Positions 18,371 to 25,900 of a stretch of 34,652 bases of DNA are shown here, piece after piece; position 1 is the stretch's first letter, and each line of letters opens with the position of its first letter. The notes under the pieces were generated by a model that searched no databases, was not told where the DNA came from, and saw nothing but the letters and a program-made list of their open reading frames with translations. Both the position numbers and the translations under genes were made by a program. Source of the stretch: Sneathiella sp. (GTDB taxonomy: Bacteria; Pseudomonadota; Alphaproteobacteria; Sneathiellales; Sneathiellaceae); contig NZ_JARGOQ010000039.1 of NCBI RefSeq assembly GCF_029233945.1, positions 1 through 34,652 on the forward strand, read 5' to 3'.

Positions 18371-21127
18371 ATGGCAAATACGACAATTACAGTCTCAAAT
18401 AGCGCACAACTAAGTGCAGCACTTAACAGTGCCACCGGCGGTGAAACCATTGTTTTGAACAGTGGCTATTATGGCGACCTGAATATTTACAATACGGACT
18501 TCAACTCGGAAGTCACAATCACTTCCGCCAACCCCAATAATATGGCGGTTTTCGAGACGATCACTTTAAATAATTCGTCAAACATCACGCTTGATGCCAT
18601 CGAACTGGATTTCAACCCCACCGTAAACACGTATTCTCATGAAAGCGGTGTACTGATTACAAATTCGTCGGATATCACAATTCGCAACTCTCATATAGAA
18701 GGTGATATCGCCACTCAAGACGGTGTCGGCAGCGTTGCCGGATATCCTGTTGGCCGTGGCATAACCGCCGAGTATTCCCAGAATATTACCTTCGAGAACA
18801 ACGACATTTCATACTTCCAAAAGGGCATTATCCTTATCGAAGCCGAGAATATTGATGTTCTCAATAACTCTATCGAGAACCTTCGGCTCTCGCATATCGC
18901 TGGTGCAGATGTTCATGACGTCAACATCGACGGGAACTACTTTGGTGCTGTAACGCCTTATAACTATGGCGGCGCAGGGGACCATGGCGACTACATCCAT
19001 TTCTGGATCCTCGACGGACAGCAGCAGAACAGCAGTGACATCGTCATCACCGACAACTTCTTCGCAGAAGCTGAAGGTGATCGGATGATGGGCATTTATC
19101 TTGAGGATCACTGGGATACAAGCGCTTATTTCGCGGATGTCGAAATTGACAACAACGTCTTTCACCTCGCCGATCACCAGACCATTCTGGTTGAAGGGGC
19201 GCAAGGCCTCGACATTACGAACAACACCTTGCTGCAAAGCAGTGGCGAGCCGAACGATGCGCCGGGCGTTGTCCTGACGTTGGGTGTTAAGAACGCGGTT
19301 ATCACGGACAATATCTTCTCAGCTCCGATCGCGGAACTTTCCAACGATATCCAGATTGTCTCGGAATCAAACAACATCATCGTTCAGAGCACCAACCCGA
19401 ACGGCAGCAACTATGTCGGCAATCTTTTCGTGGATGCGCTTTCCTATAACCCGGATCTCAGCGATTTGCAGCAGGCATATAACCTGAACACAGGCGCAGA
19501 CCTGACCGAGGCCGGCACCGGTACTGTCAACGATGATGATGACGACAATAACAACACGCCGGAAGAGCCAACGAACGAAACGCCGGAAGAACCAGTTGAC
19601 GAGACTCCGGAAGAACCAACGAACGAAACGCCGGAAGAGCCGAGCAACCCGACACCGCCGACCGACGATAACACGGAACCGACAACACCCGTTGAAACGA
19701 CTGTTCTTATCAATGCCGCGATGAATGGCTCTGCGGCGAACTCGGCCGATGCGAATAGCGATGACGACACGGTTACAAACAGTGTCTCCTTCGAACAGGT
19801 TGGAAACCGGGCTGCGGCGAAACTGAACGATGGGGTCATTATCTATGACGCCAACGACAAGTTCATCAATAACGATGCCTACACCCTGACCTTCGACTTC
19901 AAGAAAGAAGCCGGCGCAGAGGATGCATCAGGATATGCGATCTATTATTCCTCCAGCTTCGTTGTGAAAATCAATGCCGACTCGATTATGGCGGCGATTG
20001 TAACGTCGAAGGGCACGAACTGGGTCACTATCGATGATGTCGATATCAACAATACCGACTGGCATCAGATGACATTGACCTTCTCTGGCGAAGCCGGCGA
20101 AGCGGTCTTCTATGTCGATGGCGAAGAGGTCGCGACAGTCTCCGGGCTTGAAGGTGCAACCCAGACCGGGAGTGCCTGGCATGACTTCTATGTCGGCGGC
20201 GAGTTCGGCGATTCATTCGATGGCCTTGTTGATAATGTCATGTTTGCCCAGGGCGCCATAACAGCGGATCAGGCGACAGAATCATACGAAGCCATGCTGG
20301 ACGGCACCGAAACGCCGAACGAAGAACCCGTTGACGAAACACCTGAAGAACCTGAGGAGCCGGTTGACGAAACTCCCGAAGAGCCGGTTGACGAGACTCC
20401 AGAAGAACCCGAAGAGCCCGTTGACGAAACTCCCGAAGAGCCGGTTGACGAGACTCCAGAAGAACCCGAAGAGCCTGTAGATGATGATACCGGCAACTCC
20501 GATATTCCTGCTCTTGATGAGGAGCTTGAAATTGCGGCTCTTGATGAGTCTGCTGCCAATATCGGCGATGGGATCATTAATCTTGGGATGGACGATGAAT
20601 ATTTCGGGATGGATGATTTCACGGCAAGCGTTACCTTCGCCTTGGACGGACTTGATGATGGACGCCAAAGACTGCTCTGGAACCATATCAACTACGGCGT
20701 TCAGGTTGAAGACGACGATCTTGTTATCTATTTCGCCGAAGATGGTGGCCAGTTAAAGGTTTATACCTTCGAGAATGCCATTACGGATACAGACTGGCAT
20801 GACGTTCAGTTGGTGCTTGATGACAGTGCGGACACCTTTTCGATATTCCTCGATGGTCAAGCCCTTCAGGTCGATAATGCCGTTACCGGCAGCATCGCGG
20901 ACGCCTCATGGTGGAATGTCACCGTCGGAGGGACCGAATTCCAGAACACGGATGAGTTCCAGGGCAAGATTGCCGATTACTCGATTATTGACGAAGCCCT
21001 TGATATAGATGCAAGCCAGTCAGTATATGAACGGACGGCCTATATCGACTCTCACGATGATCTCAACGGCTCAAATCTTGATGTCATCGGTATTGCACTC
21101 GCAGAGGACTCGCTCGACTTTGCGTAA
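18371..21127 (+). CDS. Beta-helix / double LamG surface protein, probable type I secretion substrate
   Basis: A 918-residue acidic modular protein. Residues ~1-375 form right-handed parallel beta-helix repeats with many NNxI and ITxNxF turns (e.g. ITFENNDISYFQKGIILIE, VLNNSIENL, ITDNIFSAP), as in polysaccharide lyases and epimerases. A first acidic linker (388-442) carries PEEPxxET repeats. A LamG/concanavalin-like domain follows (about 443-640; NDAYTLTFDFKKE, TDWHQMTLTFSG, EAVFYVDGEEVATV, DGLVDNVMFAQGAI). A second repeat linker (647-706) precedes a second LamG (about 712-905; TDWHDVQLVLDDS, FSIFLDGQAL, GKIADYSIIDEAL). There is no signal peptide and no RTX nonapeptide repeat. The C-terminus ends EDSLDFA, an acidic residue followed by hydrophobics as in PrtD-type secretion signals. 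A type I ABC/HlyD pair lies 3.5 kb downstream. The ribosome site is weak. It probably binds or modifies polysaccharide outside the cell; the activity is not assignable. Confidence 0.8.
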   Translation: MANTTITVSNSAQLSAALNSATGGETIVLNSGYYGDLNIYNTDFNSEVTITSANPNNMAVFETITLNNSSNITLDAIELDFNPTVNTYSHESGVLITNSSDITIRNSHIEGDIATQDGVGSVAGYPVGRGITAEYSQNITFENNDISYFQKGIILIEAENIDVLNNSIENLRLSHIAGADVHDVNIDGNYFGAVTPYNYGGAGDHGDYIHFWILDGQQQNSSDIVITDNFFAEAEGDRMMGIYLEDHWDTSAYFADVEIDNNVFHLADHQTILVEGAQGLDITNNTLLQSSGEPNDAPGVVLTLGVKNAVITDNIFSAPIAELSNDIQIVSESNNIIVQSTNPNGSNYVGNLFVDALSYNPDLSDLQQAYNLNTGADLTEAGTGTVNDDDDDNNNTPEEPTNETPEEPVDETPEEPTNETPEEPSNPTPPTDDNTEPTTPVETTVLINAAMNGSAANSADANSDDDTVTNSVSFEQVGNRAAAKLNDGVIIYDANDKFINNDAYTLTFDFKKEAGAEDASGYAIYYSSSFVVKINADSIMAAIVTSKGTNWVTIDDVDINNTDWHQMTLTFSGEAGEAVFYVDGEEVATVSGLEGATQTGSAWHDFYVGGEFGDSFDGLVDNVMFAQGAITADQATESYEAMLDGTETPNEEPVDETPEEPEEPVDETPEEPVDETPEEPEEPVDETPEEPVDETPEEPEEPVDDDTGNSDIPALDEELEIAALDESAANIGDGIINLGMDDEYFGMDDFTASVTFALDGLDDGRQRLLWNHINYGVQVEDDDLVIYFAEDGGQLKVYTFENAITDTDWHDVQLVLDDSADTFSIFLDGQALQVDNAVTGSIADASWWNVTVGGTEFQNTDEFQGKIADYSIIDEALDIDASQSVYERTAYIDSHDDLNGSNLDVIGIALAEDSLDFA
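19559..19654 (+). repeat. 24-bp tandem repeat in the first linker
   Basis: Four successive 24-base units encode PEEPTNET, PEEPVDET, PEEPTNET and PEEPSNPT (residues 397-428 of the beta-helix protein). The fourth unit is degenerate. Confidence 0.85.
20342..20485 (+). repeat. 57-bp tandem repeat in the second linker
   Basis: Two 57-base units (20,342-20,398 and 20,399-20,455) and a partial third encode the 19-residue unit PEEPEEPVDETPEEPVDET. Units 1 and 2 are nearly identical at DNA level, so copy number could change by slippage or recombination without breaking the frame. Confidence 0.9.
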
Positions 21128-21153
21128 GTTTCAACAATAGGCGACAAGACATC

Positions 21154-21203
21154 AAAAAGGCCCGGCGAACACCAGATTTGGTTAGTTTGTCGGGCCTTTT
21201 TTT
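21154..21203. terminator. Bidirectional Rho-independent terminator
   Basis: AAAAAGGCCCGGC (21,154-21,166) pairs with GTCGGGCCTTTTT (21,189-21,201), with one G-U pair, around a ~22-base loop. It is followed by a T run on the rightward strand, and the A run on the left gives U on the leftward strand. It lies between the convergent beta-helix and GT2 genes and probably ends both transcripts. Confidence 0.85.
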
Positions 21204-21211
21204 GCCGGTTG

Positions 21212-22189
21212 TTATTTGATGATACTGCCCCGCCAGTCTTCGCCGCTTTGGTCCTGTTTCCGATAGGAAATGCCGAACGCCACCAGGGTTAGCAGCGTAA
21301 GCGTCTTCAGGCTGGGATACTCCCGAAGCTCTTGCAAAAGAACCTGTATCGCCTGATCGCGTTGACCGGACCAGGAAAGTATCTTGGCACAGTATCTGAT
21401 GGAGCCATGCTGGTTATCGATCAGTAACTTACGGGCCGCATCGGACGCCGACGCAGCCGCAGGGGTTTCAAGGACCGCTTTCAGACTATCCACACGGCTT
21501 TCCCAAAGAGCAAGCTGGTCCTGGGACATGCTGTCTGGCCTGAGGCGCCAGATTCCGCACGGGTTTTCGATGACAGCCAGATTAAATTGAAGAAATAATT
21601 CAAGCAGATAGTTGAAATCAACGGTCAGCTTGATCGTCGGGTCGAAAACCAATCCATCCTTCAGGATCTTCTCTATGGCGTGGCGTCTGACCAGGCCGAA
21701 ATTAATCAGCGGCGACGTGGCATCATGCAGATAGGAAGGGACTATTTCCTCGGGCTTGTAAAAGCGGACGTCGGGCGTCACCGGAATGCTGCGCCCCTTG
21801 ATCGCATCGAACTGATGATCATACGCACTGTGAAAGACACCAAAGCAGAGCGGAACATCCGGCTCGTCGTTTAAGATTTGGGCAGCGACCTCAATAAATT
21901 GTGGAAAAAAAACATCATCCGCATCGAGAAATGCAATCAAGCTTCCCGTTGATGCCAGAAACCCGGTGTTGCGCGCCCCGCCCACGCCCTTGTTGACCTC
22001 GTGGCGGATGTATTTCACCCGCTCCATCCGTTCGCCAAGCGCAGCGGTGACGTCATCGGGGCCGCAATCATCAACGACGATGATTTCATCCGGAACGCGT
22101 GTCTGATTCAAAACGGAATCGACCGTCTCCGCGATGGTCGAGGAGGAATTATACGCAGGGATGATGACGGATACTGTTTCTGTACTCAT
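21212..22189 (-). CDS. Family 2 glycosyltransferase (copy A)
   Basis: A 325-residue GT-A fold glycosyltransferase, probably acting on the cytosolic side to add a sugar to the lipid-linked polysaccharide repeat. Visible motifs are VSVIIPAYNSSSTI (7-20), DEIIVVDD (34-41), EVNKGVGGARNTGF (64-77) and the metal-binding FLDADD (87-92, DxD = Asp89-Ala-Asp91). Near the C-terminus a short hydrophobic stretch (LKTLTLLTLVAFGI) may attach the protein to the membrane. Donor and acceptor are unknown. It starts nine bases after the stop of copy B, with which it shares organisation and motifs, and is the last gene before the bidirectional terminator. Confidence 0.92.
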   Translation of the reverse strand: MSTETVSVIIPAYNSSSTIAETVDSVLNQTRVPDEIIVVDDCGPDDVTAALGERMERVKYIRHEVNKGVGGARNTGFLASTGSLIAFLDADDVFFPQFIEVAAQILNDEPDVPLCFGVFHSAYDHQFDAIKGRSIPVTPDVRFYKPEEIVPSYLHDATSPLINFGLVRRHAIEKILKDGLVFDPTIKLTVDFNYLLELFLQFNLAVIENPCGIWRLRPDSMSQDQLALWESRVDSLKAVLETPAAASASDAARKLLIDNQHGSIRYCAKILSWSGQRDQAIQVLLQELREYPSLKTLTLLTLVAFGISYRKQDQSGEDWRGSIIK

Positions 22190-22198
22190 AGGTTAGCT

Positions 22199-23158
22199 CT
22201 AATATTCCATGCCGCCATATTCAATCTTCTTTTTTTGCAACCCCAATAATATTAAAAGAAGGAGCGCCAATGTCTTTATCTGCGGCGATCTTTTAAACTC
22301 ATGAAACAGGTGGTCATATGCTTGCTTGCGATCGCCGCTATTGGCGAGAACACGCGCATATTGGCGCGCTGATGAGGCTCTCAACCGTTTCAGGAAAGCG
22401 AGATGAAAGGCCGAAAGTTTTAAATCATCCGCACCTTTAATCAGGGAATCGACTGCCACGGCCCGGGACAACCATACTTTTGGCAAATTCCGAGAAATAC
22501 TGTCAGGCCGCAAGAAATAAACGCCCATAGGATTGACTATGTGAAGAACATCAAATGTTGCGAGAATGCGCGCAAACATCTGGAAATCCTCGTTATTGCT
22601 TAAATCCGGCAAAAACAGGATGCCATCATGGCTTATTCGGTCGAGCGCGGATTTACGAAAAATACTGAAAGACGGGATGAAGGCACCGGTATTTTCCAAA
22701 TAGAATGTGAGTCCCTCTCCCTTGGAAAGCATCTTTACTTCCGACAGTTGCTCTTCATGCCCTTCCAAAATTGGCGCCGCGTTGCCATCGAAACATTTAT
22801 AGAAGCTGCCGAAGGCCGCAGCTGCATCCGGCGTCCCCTCCAAAGCCGCCAGCATAACTTTCAAAAACTCGGGGCAGAGGATATCGTCCGCGTCCAGAAA
22901 ATAGATATAGTCGCCGGTCGCCTCAGCGAAACCGGTATTCCGGGCATGTTGAACACCCTTATTCACTTCATGGCGGATAATCCGCACTTCCGGATAGCGA
23001 TCCCCAAGAACATTGGCGACGGGATTGGCGCTAAGGTCGTCAACGACGATGATTTCATCCGGCGGGCGTTGCTGGTTGATCAGGGAATCGAGCGTAATGC
23101 ATATCGTCTCGTCGCAATTATATGCTGGCATAACGACGGAAATCCGGTTGTTCGACAT
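22199..23158 (-). CDS. Family 2 glycosyltransferase (copy B)
   Basis: A 319-residue GT2 enzyme, paralogous to the next gene. Motifs occur at matching positions: ISVVMPAYNCDETI (6-19), DEIIVVDDLSANP (34-46), IRHEVNKGVQHARNTGF (61-77) and FLDADD (87-92) with Asp89/Asp91. The C-terminal hydrophobic tail IKTLALLLLILLGLQKKK parallels that of copy A. The middle part (about 115-230), where acceptor specificity usually lies, is clearly different, so the two probably add different residues. AGGA lies very close to the ATG. It is 62 bases downstream of the GT4 gene in the same leftward unit. Confidence 0.92.
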   Translation of the reverse strand: MSNNRISVVMPAYNCDETICITLDSLINQQRPPDEIIVVDDLSANPVANVLGDRYPEVRIIRHEVNKGVQHARNTGFAEATGDYIYFLDADDILCPEFLKVMLAALEGTPDAAAAFGSFYKCFDGNAAPILEGHEEQLSEVKMLSKGEGLTFYLENTGAFIPSFSIFRKSALDRISHDGILFLPDLSNNEDFQMFARILATFDVLHIVNPMGVYFLRPDSISRNLPKVWLSRAVAVDSLIKGADDLKLSAFHLAFLKRLRASSARQYARVLANSGDRKQAYDHLFHEFKRSPQIKTLALLLLILLGLQKKKIEYGGMEY

Positions 23159-23220
23159 TTCCTAATTGTCCAATTCTCTGGTTTCCGAAACAACCAACTC
23201 GGTGACCTGCAACATGCCGC

Positions 23221-24390
23221 TCAACCTGTCGACGCCTTCTTCTTCGGTGGGACTGTTTGCAAATCGTCGAGCAGGAGGCCAAAATCGTCCCGCCATCTAT
23301 CCCAATTCAGCTCATTTACATATTTTTCATGGGCATAGGTCGCCATCTCATGCAGCTTTTCCTTATCCTGCCAAAGCGCCAGGATCGTCTCTGCATATTT
23401 CCTGCCATCTGCCGAAAGCGGCAGTAAAAGACCCGACTTCCCATCATCGACAACGGACGGTATGCCACCCGTAGCCGGGGCAATTACCGGCGTTGCAAAG
23501 GCGGCCGCCTCGGCGAATACCAACCCATAAGCCTCTGCCTGGGTTGGCAGGACGAAAAGCGAGGCTTCGGAGAAAAGCTTGTTATAAAGCTCGAATTGTT
23601 GCGGATCGCTTTTTTGAATAGACTCGTAAACCGTCACACTCTCGGGCGGATTACCTGAAAACGGATCACAACCTACAATATAGAGATGTGCGTCAACGCC
23701 AGCATCCCGGACAAATTTAAAGGCGGACAGAATAATGTCCCCGCCCTTTCGGCCCCACTCCTTGCCCATAAACAGAATGTTGCATTTGTTGTTGAATTTG
23801 GCCGCGAGGTATTCCTCATTTACCGTCGGCAATGCGCCGACATTTGCCCCCAGACGAATAAACCGCAACTTCTCCGGCTTCGCATGATAATCCAGCTGTG
23901 CGGAATCTATGGCCCAGTGCGACGGAAAAATGGAGTAAGATGAATTTTCAATCACCTTGCGCTCAATCTCATTGCCCTCACGCCAGAGCCAGTCCGGAAC
24001 CCGGCTCATCTCCGGGTAATAATCGGTCATAATGGCGAAGGTTGCATCGGAGATATGCAGGATGGGAACGGATGTTTTCACATTCGCAAGCTCGGGCGAG
24101 GCGGCTATGCCGACAACAACTTCCGGGTCCACTAATTCAAGCTTTTTCTGGATTTCCTTCCCCGCTGCCCGGCTATAAGCCTCGGTGACGGATAAATCGA
24201 CGCTCAATCCGAACTTCTTGAAAATGAAGCCACATATTTTTGCCAGCGTCAGGACCCACGACAGCTTTGTCGCCCGGACAATTACCACGTCGTCAGAAAT
24301 TTTCTGAATTTCACGCGTGATAAAATACGGTGTTCCCGACCAAGCAGAAACATTCGTCGGATCATGACGTGAAACAATTGCAATTTTCAT
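23221..24390 (-). CDS. Family 4 glycosyltransferase
   Basis: A 389-residue GT-B fold retaining glycosyltransferase. It starts MKIAIVSRHDPTNVSAWSGTPYF, and the C-terminal donor domain contains NILFMGKEWGRKGGDI and the EX7E motif region TQAEAYGLVFAEAAAFATPVIAPATGGIP. A TTG codon at 24,403-24,405 in frame would add five residues, but the ATG at 24,388-24,390 gives the canonical N-terminus and has GAAAG eight bases before it. It is the first glycosyltransferase of the leftward GT4-GT2-GT2 set; a 226-base gap separates it from the HlyD-type gene, so it may have its own promoter. Likely role is repeat-unit assembly of the exopolysaccharide; sugar specificity is unknown. Confidence 0.92.
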   Translation of the reverse strand: MKIAIVSRHDPTNVSAWSGTPYFITREIQKISDDVVIVRATKLSWVLTLAKICGFIFKKFGLSVDLSVTEAYSRAAGKEIQKKLELVDPEVVVGIAASPELANVKTSVPILHISDATFAIMTDYYPEMSRVPDWLWREGNEIERKVIENSSYSIFPSHWAIDSAQLDYHAKPEKLRFIRLGANVGALPTVNEEYLAAKFNNKCNILFMGKEWGRKGGDIILSAFKFVRDAGVDAHLYIVGCDPFSGNPPESVTVYESIQKSDPQQFELYNKLFSEASLFVLPTQAEAYGLVFAEAAAFATPVIAPATGGIPSVVDDGKSGLLLPLSADGRKYAETILALWQDKEKLHEMATYAHEKYVNELNWDRWRDDFGLLLDDLQTVPPKKKASTG

Positions 24391-24616
24391 TACTGACGCT
24401 TTCAAATCCAGATTTAGCGATACTTAACCTAGGGGTCTTCTGTTTAAAAAGAGTAAAACCAATATGTGTCTATTTCGCAATCTGACCCGTTTGACAGGAA
24501 ATTGTTACATAAAAATCACGGCTTTACGTCAGAAATATGCGAAATCACGACCGCCCCAATGCAGGAAAGCCTCATACAATGCGCCACAAGGAAGGCTGTC
24601 CGTCTCTACTTCCGGC

Positions 24617-25900
24617 TCAATCTTCGCGCAATGCACGGTTAAAGCTTAGGATAATCGGGTTGACAAAGTAATCAAGCGCTGTTCGCTCCCCTGTCAGGAT
24701 CATCACATCCGCCTGCATGCCGGGCCGCAGCTGGGTGACCTTGATTTCGGCATTTTCCAAATTCTCTATCTGGACACGAGCGAGATAATAGTAGTTGCCG
24801 GTGCGATCATCCTCAAGGCTGTCGGCCGATACACTGAGCACCTTGCCTTCTGCGGGGAGGGAAAAGCGCTGACTGAAAGCGGGAAACCGGATCTGGGCGG
24901 GTGCGTCGATATAGACAGAGTCAATATCCTTGGTATTGACTTGTGCTTCCACAATAAGCTGCACATTATCCGGGACGATATCAAGGACCGTGTCGCCCGG
25001 CTTGACGACACCGCCGGTCGTATGAACCTGCAGGTTGACGACATAGCCATCCGTCGGCGCCCGAATTTCCGTTCTATCGAACACATCTTCCGAGGCGCGG
25101 GTCTGTTCTTCCAAGTCAAAAATCTGCGCCTGAACATCGCGAAGCTCCGCGACCACCTCGTCAATCAGAGCGTTGGACAGCTCGTTAATCTGCAGTTCCA
25201 CTTCGCCGATCGCCTGCCGCGTCTGGGCGATTCTTGAGGTATTCTGACTACGATTGCCGCTAAGTTCGGCAAGGTTGCGCTGCAGGGCGCGAAGCCGTGG
25301 TCGTTTTGCAAGGCTCTTTTTAACAAGGCTTTCGACGTCCTTGATTTCCTCACTGATCAGGGCGATCTGCCGGTCGGACGAGGTGACCTGCCCTTCCAGG
25401 CCCTTGATTTCCTCTTCCAGCTGCGCGGCCTTTTGTTTCAGGATCGTGATCTGTCCGTCTCGCGACGTCCGGCGGGAATCAAAAATATTCTGCTGCCCTT
25501 CCATCGCCTCTTTAACATTTGGCTCGTCTTTACGCTCAAGCAGCCATTCGGGAAAAGGGATTTCATCCAGCCCGTCCCGTTCAGCAATCAGACGGGCTTT
25601 CTGCGCCAGTGCGATGGCCCGGCGGCTGCGGATGATTTCCACCGATGCCTTCGACTGTACCTCATCGAGAACAATCAGCACATCGCCTTTGTTAACAAAA
25701 TCACCATCCTTGATCTTGATTTCCGACACGATGCCACCTTCAAGATGCTGGATCGATTTCCGGTTCCCTTCAACGCTGACAACACCTTGGGCTATGGCCG
25801 CGCTCCCAAGGGGGGCGAAAGCCGCCCAGCCGATAAATGCGCCAAAGAACAGGAAAATAATCACCAGGCCGAACAGGACCGGCCCGCGCACATTCATCAT
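24617..25900 (-). CDS. HlyD-family type I secretion membrane-fusion protein
   Basis: The periplasmic adaptor linking an inner-membrane ABC exporter to an outer-membrane TolC-type channel. The 427-residue product has one N-terminal membrane segment (about 8-28). A lipoyl/barrel-sandwich half follows (GVVSVEGNRKSIQHLEGGIVSEI, DGDFVNKGDVLIVLDE), then a long coiled coil (about 115-265; many Glu/Gln/Leu heptads). The second half-motif is TEIRAPTDGYVVNLQVHT, and the C-terminal beta domain ends in LRPGMQADVMI. This is the PrtE/HlyD layout at normal length. Its start overlaps the ABC gene stop in ATGA, so the two proteins are coupled. No TolC homologue is encoded in the window. Confidence 0.95.
   Translation of the reverse strand: MMNVRGPVLFGLVIIFLFFGAFIGWAAFAPLGSAAIAQGVVSVEGNRKSIQHLEGGIVSEIKIKDGDFVNKGDVLIVLDEVQSKASVEIIRSRRAIALAQKARLIAERDGLDEIPFPEWLLERKDEPNVKEAMEGQQNIFDSRRTSRDGQITILKQKAAQLEEEIKGLEGQVTSSDRQIALISEEIKDVESLVKKSLAKRPRLRALQRNLAELSGNRSQNTSRIAQTRQAIGEVELQINELSNALIDEVVAELRDVQAQIFDLEEQTRASEDVFDRTEIRAPTDGYVVNLQVHTTGGVVKPGDTVLDIVPDNVQLIVEAQVNTKDIDSVYIDAPAQIRFPAFSQRFSLPAEGKVLSVSADSLEDDRTGNYYYLARVQIENLENAEIKVTQLRPGMQADVMILTGERTALDYFVNPIILSFNRALRED

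Noticed and set aside
24472..24545. Inverted repeat ATTTCGCA / TGCGAAAT in the gap between HlyD and GT4 genes
   Set aside because: Arms are only eight bases with a 58-base spacer and no T tail; plausible by chance.
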